Assembly (NCBI GenBank): GCA_003223425.1
Contig: QHVA01000053.1
Coordinates: 1 to 42,120 of the forward strand
DNA from: Gemmatimonadota bacterium
GTDB taxonomy: Bacteria; Gemmatimonadota; Gemmatimonadetes; Gemmatimonadales; Gemmatimonadaceae
DNA: 42,120 nucleotides
Direction of reading: 5' to 3'
Part shown: piece by piece, positions 16,672 to 26,824 of the stretch
Position numbering within the stretch: the first letter of the stretch is position 1
Layout of the letters: the number at the start of each line of letters is the position of its first letter
The notes under the pieces: model-generated
What the model saw: only the letters and a program-made list of their open reading frames with translations
Databases searched by the model: none
Told to the model about the DNA's origin: nothing
Position numbers and translations under genes: made by a program

Positions 16672-19087
16672 GGGGTCTCCGGTCGCCCCAGAATCCTGCA
16701 CCAAGCAGCAAAAATCCGAGGACAATCGCGAACCAGGTGATGGTCTTTCCTCTTTGGTATGACGGACTCGTGAACGTCAGCTGAATGCTGCGCGCTCCAG
16801 TCGGAAGCTCAACTCCGATGAGTGTGTAGTCAGTGCGACCCACTCGGGCAGGTTTACCGTCGACCGCGGCAATCCAGCCTGGGTAATAATTCTCCGACAC
16901 GACCAGCGAGGATCCGGGAGGAGCCGGCGCACTCAAGTCGATTCGCACGTTGCCCGGTTCGTAGTGCCAGACGGTTGTCGTGATTGTCAGTGGAGCTGGA
17001 AGGGATTGGACTCCCTGCGCGACTGTCACGTTTGCGGACGTGTCGAACAGAGCTGCGCGGTTCACATCGAAACGAGAATTCAGGATTGTCGCGAGCACCT
17101 GGTCGTCGGGAGCTTTCACGGCGACTGGAGTGACCCACGAATACGGATTCTCAGCATTCAGACGATACAGATAGGTGGTATCGCCGGAGGCGTTGCGAAC
17201 AGGTCCCTGCACCAAAGTAGTGTGCCCCACGAAGGGAAGCTCTGGGATGTTCGTGAGGAAATACTTGGTATTCGTGAGCCGGAGCACGTTGGGCGAAAAT
17301 ATTCGGTTGTCCTCCGAGCTGAAACCGGTGAGCTCGTTGTATCGCCCAAGTTGGTTGCCGTGATAGCCCCAGACGTTCCGGATTCTGTGGGTCATGAGAG
17401 CGTCGCCGCCGAGAAAGACGTCCGGTTCGGCGGTACGTCGGACCTGGAATGGTAGCACACGAACTGGCTGGGACTCGCGCTTCAAAGATTCGACGACGGG
17501 GTCGCTCGCGTAAATCACCTTCGCCGACGGAGAGAACATCCAGTAAATCCGCTCAACCGTCCAAAGATCGACAGCCACGAGAAGTGCGAGAGACCAGGCG
17601 GCAACCGTGCCTGAGATTTTTCCGCGTGTCAGCGCGAACCATAGTCCGAGCGGCAACAAAACGAAGGCGAGCGATCGCCATGCACCCAGCACCACCGCCG
17701 CATTGTTCGCCTGGACCTGGTCCAGCAGACGCTCGTCGGCAACCGACTCGGCGAGACTCGTGAACGCGCCAACTGATGCCAGCACTGCGATCCCGATCCC
17801 GGCAACTGCCCAGCCGAACATGTAATTCCGCGAGACGCGAAGCTGCAGAAACCGCTCGGTCCCGGCACAAGCGAGGAGCGCTATCGCCAGAGTGCCGACG
17901 AAGAAAATCGTTGCTGGCGCACGAAAATATTTCGTCCCTGGAATGATCGCATAAGGGATCCGATAGAATGGTGTCGCGCTTCCCAGCGACCAGAGCAGCG
18001 AGACGACCAGTGCCACTGACCAGAAGATGAGATGCTTTCTCTTGGGATCTGCGCGCAGTCCGACGAACGCGGCTCCGGCTAGAACGAGGACAACTACGCC
18101 GACATAGTCACTGTGCAGGTGAATGCCGTTGCGTCCCCAGTAGTTGTTAAGCATTCCTGAGAACTGTGGGAGATAGGCGTTGAGCAACTCCTCGGGCGGC
18201 CACGCGTAGGAAGTTGCCGCGCGATAATCAGCCAGTCCCCCTGCGCGCGGCGACCATTTCACGTACTCGCGCACCGGGAAGTACTGGACCGCCCCGATCG
18301 CCAGCCCGATAATCACGCCGGCCAGCGCCGCACCGAGTCGGCGCACTGCGATTGTGCGCGGCAGCTTTACTCCATCGAGCGTGGCGAAAGCCAGAAAGAG
18401 GGCGTACGCTCCCGAGGCCAGCAGTGTGTACTGGAGCAGCTGGGGATGGGGACTCAACACGCACAGTCCAATTATCAGTGCAAACGCACCCCAGCTCCAA
18501 TTCTTTCCTTCCCGAATCCCGCGGTGGAGCATCCAGAGCGCCAACGGAAAGAGCGCGCTCACGAACAGCTTACCGTCGTGTCCTGGTGAGACGGAGGACG
18601 CAATCTGTCCGCTCATCATGTACGCGAGTCCGCCAACGAGCGCGCCGAAGAAGGCGTACCCAATTCCCCGAAGGAAGACGTAGGTGAAGAGTCCGGCCAG
18701 AAAAATGTGGATGATGAAGCCCCACGTCATTGCGACGTCGGTTGGCATGATCATCCGAAGCAGGAACGTCGGGTAGAAAATGTCGCCGTGCATTGCGGCG
18801 ATGTACGGCATTCCGCCAAAGAGGTAGGGATTCCAAAGCGGGAAATGACCGGTCGTCCTCAGCGTCGCCGCAGCGAACTCACGAAAACCGTAACCCGCGA
18901 TGTACTGGTCACTGTGCGGATTTACGAGGAACCTGCCCCAAAGCGCTGCATATCCCAAAGAGAGTGTGGCCCACGCATAGACGAGCGCGGCCCAACCCAA
19001 CGCGAAGCGCGGCGCCGGGAGCGCCGCGGGTATGGTACCGGTAGTCGAAGGTTGCCGCAAAGGGACCTTCTTTTGTGCCTGAGCCAT
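16664..19087 (-). CDS. YfhO-like multi-TM membrane protein
   Basis: 807 aa polytopic; HFPLWNPYLFGGMPYIAAMHGDIFYP and C-terminal VVSENYYPGWIAAVDGKPARVGRTDYTLIGVELPTGARSIQLTF. Confidence 0.8.
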   Translation of the reverse strand: MAQAQKKVPLRQPSTTGTIPAALPAPRFALGWAALVYAWATLSLGYAALWGRFLVNPHSDQYIAGYGFREFAAATLRTTGHFPLWNPYLFGGMPYIAAMHGDIFYPTFLLRMIMPTDVAMTWGFIIHIFLAGLFTYVFLRGIGYAFFGALVGGLAYMMSGQIASSVSPGHDGKLFVSALFPLALWMLHRGIREGKNWSWGAFALIIGLCVLSPHPQLLQYTLLASGAYALFLAFATLDGVKLPRTIAVRRLGAALAGVIIGLAIGAVQYFPVREYVKWSPRAGGLADYRAATSYAWPPEELLNAYLPQFSGMLNNYWGRNGIHLHSDYVGVVVLVLAGAAFVGLRADPKRKHLIFWSVALVVSLLWSLGSATPFYRIPYAIIPGTKYFRAPATIFFVGTLAIALLACAGTERFLQLRVSRNYMFGWAVAGIGIAVLASVGAFTSLAESVADERLLDQVQANNAAVVLGAWRSLAFVLLPLGLWFALTRGKISGTVAAWSLALLVAVDLWTVERIYWMFSPSAKVIYASDPVVESLKRESQPVRVLPFQVRRTAEPDVFLGGDALMTHRIRNVWGYHGNQLGRYNELTGFSSEDNRIFSPNVLRLTNTKYFLTNIPELPFVGHTTLVQGPVRNASGDTTYLYRLNAENPYSWVTPVAVKAPDDQVLATILNSRFDVNRAALFDTSANVTVAQGVQSLPAPLTITTTVWHYEPGNVRIDLSAPAPPGSSLVVSENYYPGWIAAVDGKPARVGRTDYTLIGVELPTGARSIQLTFTSPSYQRGKTITWFAIVLGFLLLGAGFWGDRRPLA

Positions 19088-19092
19088 GCCTT

Positions 19093-20022
19093 TCAGTTCG
19101 GTAAGGACCGTCGCGTCGCGCCCGCGGCAATATACAAGCCGCTCGGAACCAGCTCGACGATTGTCAGCCAGAGTCGTGCTGCGATTGCTACGAGCGCCGC
19201 GTCAGCTTCATTGGCAAGTCCAAGCTGCGTCATAAACGCGGCGAGGGTGAGCTCTCTCACGCCCAGGCCGGCCGGCGCGATCGGTGAGATGAAACCAAGG
19301 ATGTAAGCAGCGGTGTAAACTGCGATGTAAGAGGAGATTTCGCCAGGCGCTGCCCCGAGCAGCCCGCGCACGAAAAGCTGAAACGCAATTCCGTAAAACA
19401 GCCATGAGAGAGCGCTCGCCACAGCTGCCGTCCAGATGCTCGCCGCCGGAACAAAAGGTGGCGCGAGCTCCCTTCCAATAAGATTGCCAACCCAAATAGC
19501 GAGCGGGGGCAGAAAGCGCGGTGCACTTAGCAGAAGGCCCAAGAGGAGAAGAACAGCCAAGCCCACGAGCAACGGTTGGCCGAGCAACTTCGCGCTCGTC
19601 ACCATCACAATCGCGGTACCGGTGGCGAGACTTACCGTTTGCATGATCACCGACGATCCCGCCGCGGCAATCGCGGACAGACCGCGTCTCTTTGCCATCA
19701 CCCCCATCGCTGTGAGCGACCAGATATTTCCCGGCACATACTTGCCGAGGTTTGACAGAAACCAGATACGAGCCGCGTCGCCGAAAGGAAGGTGAGAATC
19801 CCACGCGACCAGGATACGTCGCCAGCCTTCGATCAGAAGCGCGTACGTCAACAGGATCAGCGCGGTGGCGGCGGCGATCCATTCCCATCCGAATTGGACG
19901 CTGATCAGTCGCAGCTCGACTCTGCTCCACTGCGTTGCCAAAGAGCGCGCAGCGAAGAAGAGCACCACTGCGGCAAAAACCCACTGCGCGAGCTTGAAGA
20001 GGTTACGACGTCCTAGCGCCAA
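19093..20022 (-). CDS. lysylphosphatidylglycerol synthase TM region / UPF0104-family membrane protein
   Basis: Polytopic; RILVAWDSHLPFGDAARIWFLSNLGKYVPGNIWSL and LGFISPIAPAGLGVRELTLAAFM; start chosen as TTG overlapping upstream gene end (ORF extends to 20175). Confidence 0.78.
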   Translation of the reverse strand: MALGRRNLFKLAQWVFAAVVLFFAARSLATQWSRVELRLISVQFGWEWIAAATALILLTYALLIEGWRRILVAWDSHLPFGDAARIWFLSNLGKYVPGNIWSLTAMGVMAKRRGLSAIAAAGSSVIMQTVSLATGTAIVMVTSAKLLGQPLLVGLAVLLLLGLLLSAPRFLPPLAIWVGNLIGRELAPPFVPAASIWTAAVASALSWLFYGIAFQLFVRGLLGAAPGEISSYIAVYTAAYILGFISPIAPAGLGVRELTLAAFMTQLGLANEADAALVAIAARLWLTIVELVPSGLYIAAGATRRSLPN

Positions 20023-21175
20023 GAACCTGTCGGTATATCTCTGCGTACCGGCGCGCGGCGGATTCCGGCGCAAATGCAGAGAGTGCGTAGAGTCGCCCTG
20101 CCCTGCCGAGCTGACTTCCCCGACCATCGCGGCCGAGCAAATCATCGAGTGTGTTGGCCAGCGCCGTCCTGTCACCAGGCTGGACGAGCAGTCCCGTCTT
20201 CTCGTGCTGAATCACGTCGCGGAGCCCGCCCGAATCGAATGCGACTACCGGTGTCTCGCAAAGAAGCGCCTCGACGGCGACGAGTCCGAGTCCCTCATCC
20301 ATCGATGGCAGCACGATCGCGGCGGCTCGCTGATAGACTTCCGGAAGCTCCGACTGCGAAAGCTGTCCGTGCCAGCGGATACGTGAAGCAACCCCGAGCT
20401 GTTGTGCGAGCTGTTCGAGTGACTGCCGATTCGGACCGTCACCGACGATGTCGAGCTGCGCCGGGGTCTTCATCGCTGACATCGCGTATAAGAGGTGCTC
20501 TACTCCCTTTTGTTGGGTCAATCGACCTACATAAAGGAGGCGACCTGCGTCGCGCGCCGACCCAGGTCGCGGCTCGAAAAGATCGGTGGCCACGGGCATT
20601 GGCGCGACCATCGGGTGGATGCCAGGAGCGAGGGCTTCCGTCTCCTCTTTGAGCCAGCGCGAGACCGTAGTCACTGCGGCAGAATGTTTTAAGACGTGTC
20701 CGAAGAGCGGCTTGGCAATACCGACTTTTCGAGCGAGACGAACGTCGGTGCCGTGAAGTGTGGTGACGAGCGGAATGTGGGCCAGGCCACCAACCCAGGT
20801 TCCTACGACTCCGTTTGGAAACCACCAGTGCGCGTGAACCACCTGCGGCTCGAATGCGCGCCGCGCCCGAACGGCATGCATGAAATCGGAGCCCAGAAAA
20901 CTTACCAATGCGAGCTTCGCGGTCCATGAGGACGCGACGTCGCCGGCCATATTACCAGTGTAAGCGAGTTTCTCGTAGCGACGAGGCGCGTATCTGAACC
21001 GCTCGACGCCAACGCCCTCGATGTCTTCTGCGGCAGCCAAGCCCGGAGCAGCAGGCGCCACTACACGAACCGTTACCCCTTCTCCGCGAAGTGCGACGGC
21101 GAGACGCAGGATAAACGAGCCGGCGGCGTCTCCTTCCGTTCGCGGGAACGAGTGCGTGAGGAACAGAACGTTCAT
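20003..21175 (-). CDS. glycosyltransferase family 4 (GT-B)
   Basis: MNVLFLTHSFPRTEGDAAGSFILRLAVAL, LLYVGRLTQQKGVEHLLYAM, VLPSMDEGLGLVAVEALLCETPVVAFDSGGLRDVI. Confidence 0.9.
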   Translation of the reverse strand: MNVLFLTHSFPRTEGDAAGSFILRLAVALRGEGVTVRVVAPAAPGLAAAEDIEGVGVERFRYAPRRYEKLAYTGNMAGDVASSWTAKLALVSFLGSDFMHAVRARRAFEPQVVHAHWWFPNGVVGTWVGGLAHIPLVTTLHGTDVRLARKVGIAKPLFGHVLKHSAAVTTVSRWLKEETEALAPGIHPMVAPMPVATDLFEPRPGSARDAGRLLYVGRLTQQKGVEHLLYAMSAMKTPAQLDIVGDGPNRQSLEQLAQQLGVASRIRWHGQLSQSELPEVYQRAAAIVLPSMDEGLGLVAVEALLCETPVVAFDSGGLRDVIQHEKTGLLVQPGDRTALANTLDDLLGRDGRGSQLGRAGRLYALSAFAPESAARRYAEIYRQVLGARTS

Positions 21176-21179
21176 CTAT

Positions 21180-22196
21180 TCAGAGATTGTTCGTCGTGTC
21201 ACGTTCCCGGGCGAGGTCTTCGATGCGCGCGCGCAGCTGGCTCAGCTCCGCGCGCTGAGCGGCGATCATCTCTCCAAGGAGTCCAGTTGCGAACAGCACG
21301 CTCCCTACTGTGACGCAGGTCTCGACGAGGTTCACCAGTGGACGGAATCCGACGCCTCCGATGACGCGCCACAGAATGGCGACGATTCCGACGATGACCC
21401 CAACGACGAACAAGAGCGCGCCCAGCACTCCAAACAGGAGAAGTGGTTTTCGCGCAAAGCGGAGCTCGAACCAGACCGCGAGCATGTCCAACACGCCAAC
21501 GGGAATACGCCCGATTCCAAACTTTGACTGTCCAGCGTTTCGCGGATAAAGGGGCACTGGAACCTCCGATACGGAAAATCCATCAGCTGCCGCCATCACG
21601 ACCATGTAGCGATGCCAATCGGGCCGGTTCGGCAACGCGTCCATCACCTCCCGCCGATACGCCTTGACCGAATTGAGATCGCGGACAGTCATCTTGAAGA
21701 GCGAACGACTCAGTTTGTTGTAGATGCCGGAGACAAACGCCTTCTCGTACTTCCCTTCCTTATAGCCGGTGACGATATCGGACTCGCCGGACACGATTGG
21801 CGCCACGAGCCGCGGGATATCTTCCGGCTTGTACTGAAGATCGGCGGGATAAAACACCAGTATGCTGCCGCGCGAATGCAGATAGCCGGTCCGTAGCGCA
21901 TCCGCGATGCCGCGTCGAATGCCGTGCCTCACCGGACGGAGAAACGGATACTTCGACGCGAGCTCCTGCAGGACGTTCCACGAATCGTCGACTGACCCGT
22001 CGTCGATGACAATCACCTCGTACCGCTGTGGCACCGAGGCGAATGCAGCGTGCGCTTGTTCCATGAAGAGCGGAAGATTCTCCGCCTCATCTTTGGCGGG
22101 TACGAGAATGCTTACATCGGGCCGGCTCGATACAGGTTGAAGCGGTGGGCCGCTATTGAAGCGCTGCGCCGCGTCAGCCTGCGGGACCGAGGTCAT
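21180..22196 (-). CDS. glycosyltransferase family 2 with C-terminal TM segments
   Basis: SILVPAKDEAENLPLFMEQAH, VIDDGSVDDSW, FYPADLQYKPEDIP, two C-terminal hydrophobic segments. Confidence 0.88.
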   Translation of the reverse strand: MTSVPQADAAQRFNSGPPLQPVSSRPDVSILVPAKDEAENLPLFMEQAHAAFASVPQRYEVIVIDDGSVDDSWNVLQELASKYPFLRPVRHGIRRGIADALRTGYLHSRGSILVFYPADLQYKPEDIPRLVAPIVSGESDIVTGYKEGKYEKAFVSGIYNKLSRSLFKMTVRDLNSVKAYRREVMDALPNRPDWHRYMVVMAAADGFSVSEVPVPLYPRNAGQSKFGIGRIPVGVLDMLAVWFELRFARKPLLLFGVLGALLFVVGVIVGIVAILWRVIGGVGFRPLVNLVETCVTVGSVLFATGLLGEMIAAQRAELSQLRARIEDLARERDTTNNL

Positions 22197-23662
22197 ACGC
22201 GCTTGCGCATCCGGGCTGAGAGCACACCGAGCTGATCGCGATACTTGGCGACGGTGCGGCGCGCGATCTGGACGCCGCTCTCGCGAAGAATGTTGACGAT
22301 CGCCTGGTCCGTGAGCGGGTGCTTGGGGTCCTCTTCCTGAACGAGTTTTTGAAGCTGCGCCTTGATGCCGCGAGCGGAGACATCTTCGCCGTCAGAGGTA
22401 GCGAGACCGGACGAGAAGAAAAACTTCAGCGGCAGAACGCCGCGCGGCGTCTGGACGAATTTCTCATTCGTCACTCTGCTGACCGTGGACTCGTGCATGT
22501 TGATCACTTCCGCGACTTCACGGAGCGTCAGCGGCTTGAGGTACTGGATTCCCTTCTCGAAAAACTCCCGCTGCCGCTCCACGATGTAGTTCATAACCTT
22601 GAGCATCGTTTGTCGACGTTGCTCGATCGCCTGGATCATCCAGTTCGCGGAATTCAGCTTGTTCGAGATAAACTCCTTGTTCTCGCCGTCGAACTTTTTC
22701 TTGTCGCGCGCGATCTCCTGGTAAGCGCGGCTCAACTTGAGGCGTGGAAGGTTGGCGTCGTTGAGGAAGACGTGGTACCGGTCGTCGATCTTCTCGACGA
22801 TCAGGTCGGGGATGATGTAGTTATCGTCGCGGGAGCCGAACTGGAGGCCGGGCTTTGGGTCGAGCTTGGCGATCTCGTCCGCTGCCTTCTGGACGTCGGT
22901 GGCGCTGATGCCGAAGCGCTTCGAGATCTCGCTCCATCGATGGTTGATCAGCTCCTCGAAACAGTCGCGCACGAGACGATACGGAACCGACTGCTCCAGC
23001 CCTGATTCGCGTAGCTGAAGGAGCAGACATTCGCGGAGGTTTTGCGCGCCAACTCCCGGCGGGTCGAGGCTCTGGATAGTGGCCAGCATCTTCTGTCCCT
23101 CCTCGACTGTGTAGAGCGGCAGATCTTCGGTGTCGCGCCCCGCCTCCTCCGCAGTCTTTCTTACGACGTCATTGAGCGCGCGGACGATATCTTCAACTCC
23201 GGACGCGAGATAGCCGTCATCGTTGATGTTTCCTATGAACTCGTCGGCGAGGAGCATTTGCCGCGGAGAGAGCTCGAGCAGACTGACCTGATCGCGCAAG
23301 TGATCGCTCAGATCGCGGGTAGCGACTGTCACCGGCTCGAAGTATTCACGCTCCTCGTGCTCTTCACGGCGACCGCCAGCGGTGTCGAAGCCATCGAGCA
23401 GGATCTCTTCCCAGTCGATCTCTCCCGCCCGCTCGTCTTCAGCTTGTGTCTGCGCCTGCTCCTCGGCCTCAGTCTCCTGCTCCTCTTCCTCCTCTTCCTC
23501 CGCCTCAACGAGATCGAGGAAGGGGTTGTTGAGAAGCTCCTGTTTGAGGTGTTGCTGCAGGTCCAGCAGCGGCATGTAAAGAAGGTCCATCGCCTGATAA
23601 AGGCGCGGATTTATCTTGAGCTCCTGGCGGAGCTGTGTTGATTGATTGAGGCCGGGCTTCAC
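22193..23662 (-). CDS. rpoN: RNA polymerase sigma-54 factor
   Basis: N-terminal QSTQLRQELKINPRLYQAMDLLYMPLLDLQQHLKQELLNNPFL, RpoN box ARRTVAKYRDQLGV; acidic linker. Confidence 0.96.
   Translation of the reverse strand: MKPGLNQSTQLRQELKINPRLYQAMDLLYMPLLDLQQHLKQELLNNPFLDLVEAEEEEEEEQETEAEEQAQTQAEDERAGEIDWEEILLDGFDTAGGRREEHEEREYFEPVTVATRDLSDHLRDQVSLLELSPRQMLLADEFIGNINDDGYLASGVEDIVRALNDVVRKTAEEAGRDTEDLPLYTVEEGQKMLATIQSLDPPGVGAQNLRECLLLQLRESGLEQSVPYRLVRDCFEELINHRWSEISKRFGISATDVQKAADEIAKLDPKPGLQFGSRDDNYIIPDLIVEKIDDRYHVFLNDANLPRLKLSRAYQEIARDKKKFDGENKEFISNKLNSANWMIQAIEQRRQTMLKVMNYIVERQREFFEKGIQYLKPLTLREVAEVINMHESTVSRVTNEKFVQTPRGVLPLKFFFSSGLATSDGEDVSARGIKAQLQKLVQEEDPKHPLTDQAIVNILRESGVQIARRTVAKYRDQLGVLSARMRKRV
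23475..23506. repeat. short low-complexity CTC/TTC tract encoding Glu-rich linker of RpoN
   Basis: ctcctgctcctcttcctcctcttcctccgcct; encodes the acidic EEEEEEEQETEAEE segment. Confidence 0.6.
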
Positions 23663-24885
23663 GAGCTCGTCACCTCGCCCTTCTCGCGCGAAACACGCTC
23701 GCGCAGCCGCGCGGTAAGTGTCGGACCAAGATAGATATCAGCCACCTTGTCATCGAAAACGAGGTCCCGGACCGTTCCGGAAACCTCTACCTGTCCGTCG
23801 TACATAATGTATGCGCGGTCCACGATGTCGAGCGTCTGTTCAACGTTGTGGTCGCTGATTAGCACGCCGATCCCCCGATGGCGCAGGCCAGCGACGATTG
23901 TCTGGATGTCGTGAACGGCTATGGGATCCACCCCGGCGAACGGCTCGTCAAGCATCATGAATTTGGGATCCGTGACAAGCGCCCGCGTGATCTCGAGGCG
24001 GCGGCGCTCGCCGCCGGAGAGTGCGTAGGCTTTGCTCTTCCGCAGCCGCTTGATACTCAGCTCGTCGAGAAGCTTCTCGAGGCGCTCTGAGCGCTCGGCA
24101 GACGACAGCGGAAGTGTCTCGAGGATCGCAAGAATGTTGTCTTCGACCGACAGCTTGCGAAAGATCGAAGGCTCCTGCGAAAGATAACCAATTCCGCGCC
24201 GTGCCCGTTCATACATGGGAAGTTTCGTAATGTCCTCTCCGTCGAGGAGGATTCTGCCGGAGAGGGGTTGAATGAGTCCCACGATCATGTAAAACGTCGT
24301 CGTCTTTCCCGCGCCGTTTGGACCGAGCAGTCCTACTATCTCACCCTGCTGCAGCCGCAGGGCGACGTCGTTCACGACTTTTCGACCCCGATAGATCTTG
24401 GTCAGGCCTTCGACCTCGAGCACGCTGCCACCGACCAGCCTCTGGCGGGGCGGGGTGGATAGAGCGAGGCGCGAGTGTTCTCCCGTTTCGCGCATCACCT
24501 CGGCAAACTCAGCCCGATGAGGGATGATGTCCGTCCAGAGGGAGGGAGAAACGCGGACCGTGGCAGAATCGCGGTCCAGATCCCCATCGAGAGGAACGAT
24601 CACACCGCGTTCGGCGAGGCGCGGCAAAATGGAGGTGGTGAGATAGCCGCGAACCTCGTCCTGGCCGAGTCGTCCCGCCTCTCGCTCGGCGTTGACGCCC
24701 TTTACCCGCAAGACGCGGAGATAGTCATCCCGGTAATTCGCGGCGACGTCCCGAACTCTGGCCACACCGTTATCGTCTGCCGCCCGCACGATGGCGTGCA
24801 GTGCGAAGCCGTCCAGCTGGTCATTCTGCGAGGCCCCGCCGATCAGCGCGCGTACACTCTCGGGGAGCCGATCGTCGCCGCTCAT
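23659..24885 (-). CDS. lptB: LPS export ABC transporter ATP-binding protein LptB with ~150-aa N-terminal extension
   Basis: ABC core [82 protein letters not shown] (LptB type); ATG overlaps lptA stop. Confidence 0.92.
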   Translation of the reverse strand: MSGDDRLPESVRALIGGASQNDQLDGFALHAIVRAADDNGVARVRDVAANYRDDYLRVLRVKGVNAEREAGRLGQDEVRGYLTTSILPRLAERGVIVPLDGDLDRDSATVRVSPSLWTDIIPHRAEFAEVMRETGEHSRLALSTPPRQRLVGGSVLEVEGLTKIYRGRKVVNDVALRLQQGEIVGLLGPNGAGKTTTFYMIVGLIQPLSGRILLDGEDITKLPMYERARRGIGYLSQEPSIFRKLSVEDNILAILETLPLSSAERSERLEKLLDELSIKRLRKSKAYALSGGERRRLEITRALVTDPKFMMLDEPFAGVDPIAVHDIQTIVAGLRHRGIGVLISDHNVEQTLDIVDRAYIMYDGQVEVSGTVRDLVFDDKVADIYLGPTLTARLRERVSREKGEVTSS

Positions 24886-26234
24886 CGCCGGATTACGGGA
24901 GGCTTTACTGGCGGGAGCGGCTTCGCCTGGGTGGGCGTCGCGGCGGGTTTGCCTACGGTCGATACGGCGGCGGGCTCGATCAACACACCCGTCGCTTTGT
25001 CAATCACGGTGACTGTGGCGACTTTTCGATCCTCGAAAATGATGTCGATGATCCTACCTCTGACGTAGTTGACGGTGGGCTCCGTTGCCGGGCCCTTTGA
25101 ACTCTTCATCTGATAGAAGGAGCTAGCGCGCCCCTCGGCAGTGATTTCTCTGATTCTGGGTTTGCTCGAGGTGTCGCCGACGGCGAGCGAGTCGAAGTGC
25201 GCGACAATCGTGTCGCCCCTCATCCAGTCTCGCTGCTTGGAAACTACTCCCGAATCGGGATTGCTTTCGGCGTAGGCCTTACGCAATGCCCGGACCTCTC
25301 GGATGCGCTGGCCGGGCATTATCGCGTCAATGGAGTCGGCGATGATCTCGCGGTCCGGTGATACGGCGTGCGCCCGAGTCTTTCCCCACGCCATCGCTCG
25401 TTGGAGCTGGTTGTTCTGAACCCTGAGATCGATGGAATCGGCCACGAGCTCGAGGTCCTGACTGAGTGCGTGCCCGGTGGGCGTTGCCACGACGCGCTCG
25501 ACCTGACGGTTACGGGAGTAAACGTCGATCACTCCTCCCGTCAGCGTGAAGCTGCGGCTGCCAGTCCCCTTTACCGATGGTTCACGCATCAGGCGCGCGA
25601 AGTCATGCGCGCTGTCAAGAAAAGCTGAATCGCCAGTAGCGATCATATCGGGACGTGTTATCTCGACGCTTCGCGAGGCGTAGACAAGGCTGTCGCCTTC
25701 CATCGTGATCGTGTTGGCGACGACATGTGCTGTATCGGGTGGTCGGCCGCGACCAGTCGTGTCCTTCTGGAGAAGCGTGACATGAGGGCGGCCGGGCGCG
25801 AACATTCTAGCGAGCGGACGCTGTGCAGTGCTCCGATAGTAATCGGCGCTGGGTCCCCGGAGCGTGCTGCCGTTCGACATAACCGCGACGACGTTGCCTT
25901 CGGCGTGAAGGTGGTCGTCGTTTTGGTAATAGGTCATCGTGCGAGACGTGACAGTTGCGCGTGGCTCTGTGTAGTGAACGTTCCCTACCAGATACAGCCT
26001 GGCCTCTGCTTCGTAATACTCAGCACTGTCCGCCGTGAGAGTGTTGCCCTGCCCAATGCAGTGAGCGACGACTCCGCCGCTTAGGAAAGTCGTCCTTTTG
26101 CCGCTCGCATCTTCCACAATGTTCACCGGTCCGCGCTTGTTGGTGAAATCCAGATCGCAACTCTTCGGGATGTTCTGTGCGCCCGCAACGGATGCGAGGC
26201 AAAGCGAAGCCACGACGGAGTAAAAGAGCTTCAC
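24882..26234 (-). CDS. OstA/LptA-like LPS transport protein (large)
   Basis: Signal peptide; repeated OstA-type strands (GGVVAHCIGQGNTLTADSAEYYEAEARLYLVGNVHYTEPRATVTS...); 450 aa. Confidence 0.8.
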   Translation of the reverse strand: MKLFYSVVASLCLASVAGAQNIPKSCDLDFTNKRGPVNIVEDASGKRTTFLSGGVVAHCIGQGNTLTADSAEYYEAEARLYLVGNVHYTEPRATVTSRTMTYYQNDDHLHAEGNVVAVMSNGSTLRGPSADYYRSTAQRPLARMFAPGRPHVTLLQKDTTGRGRPPDTAHVVANTITMEGDSLVYASRSVEITRPDMIATGDSAFLDSAHDFARLMREPSVKGTGSRSFTLTGGVIDVYSRNRQVERVVATPTGHALSQDLELVADSIDLRVQNNQLQRAMAWGKTRAHAVSPDREIIADSIDAIMPGQRIREVRALRKAYAESNPDSGVVSKQRDWMRGDTIVAHFDSLAVGDTSSKPRIREITAEGRASSFYQMKSSKGPATEPTVNYVRGRIIDIIFEDRKVATVTVIDKATGVLIEPAAVSTVGKPAATPTQAKPLPPVKPPVIRR

Positions 26235-26239
26235 TATTC

Positions 26240-26824
26240 CTAACGCCTGGGCGCCGCGGGCGGAGTACTGCTGGCGGCAGCTGGTTGAGTTGATACTCCT
26301 CTCGCGAAACCGCTCGCGCCTTTCAGAATCTGGATGTTCTTCATGTTCGGATCGGAACGGAAGCCAATGCCCTCGAGCCGCCGGTTCGGCTCCGTCAGTA
26401 CGAACGCACTGTCGCTGGAAATCTGGTTCTTTTGTTGATTGTAAAGGAGCTCCTCAGTAGTCAACCTCCGTCCATCTTCCGAAACCACGACCACGTTCTT
26501 CCGCGCCACCATGTTGTTCGTACGGGTATTGGATGTTCCATGACGCGCTGTCAGCACTGCATCCTTCGCACCGGTCACGGTAAAGAAAGTGATGTGAGTA
26601 TTTTCCGCCTCGATACGCGTGTTGTCCTCGAAAAAATAAAGCGTATCCGCCTGCATTTGTGCGCGCGCCAAGCCTTTGTCGGTGAGATTAAATCGCGCGC
26701 CGTACATCACCTGGTCGGCCGAATCTGCGAGCGGCGAATGGGTTGCGACCGGCGGCTGTTTTTTGGAGGTGCAGGCAGCTGCGCTCACGACAGCGAGAAC
26801 GCCTGTCAAGAATACCACACGCAC
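26240..26824 (-). CDS. lptC: LPS export protein LptC (lipoprotein)
   Basis: N-terminal lipobox-like AVVSAAAC, DQVMYGARFNLTDKGLARAQMQADTLYFFEDNTRIEAENTHITFF. Confidence 0.83.
   Translation of the reverse strand: MRVVFLTGVLAVVSAAACTSKKQPPVATHSPLADSADQVMYGARFNLTDKGLARAQMQADTLYFFEDNTRIEAENTHITFFTVTGAKDAVLTARHGTSNTRTNNMVARKNVVVVSEDGRRLTTEELLYNQQKNQISSDSAFVLTEPNRRLEGIGFRSDPNMKNIQILKGASGFARGVSTQPAAASSTPPAAPRR

Noticed and set aside
20003-21175. GT4 as BshA (partner of bshC)
   Set aside because: Generic GT4 motifs only, and its neighbours are polyprenyl-sugar/envelope genes; not enough to claim BshA.
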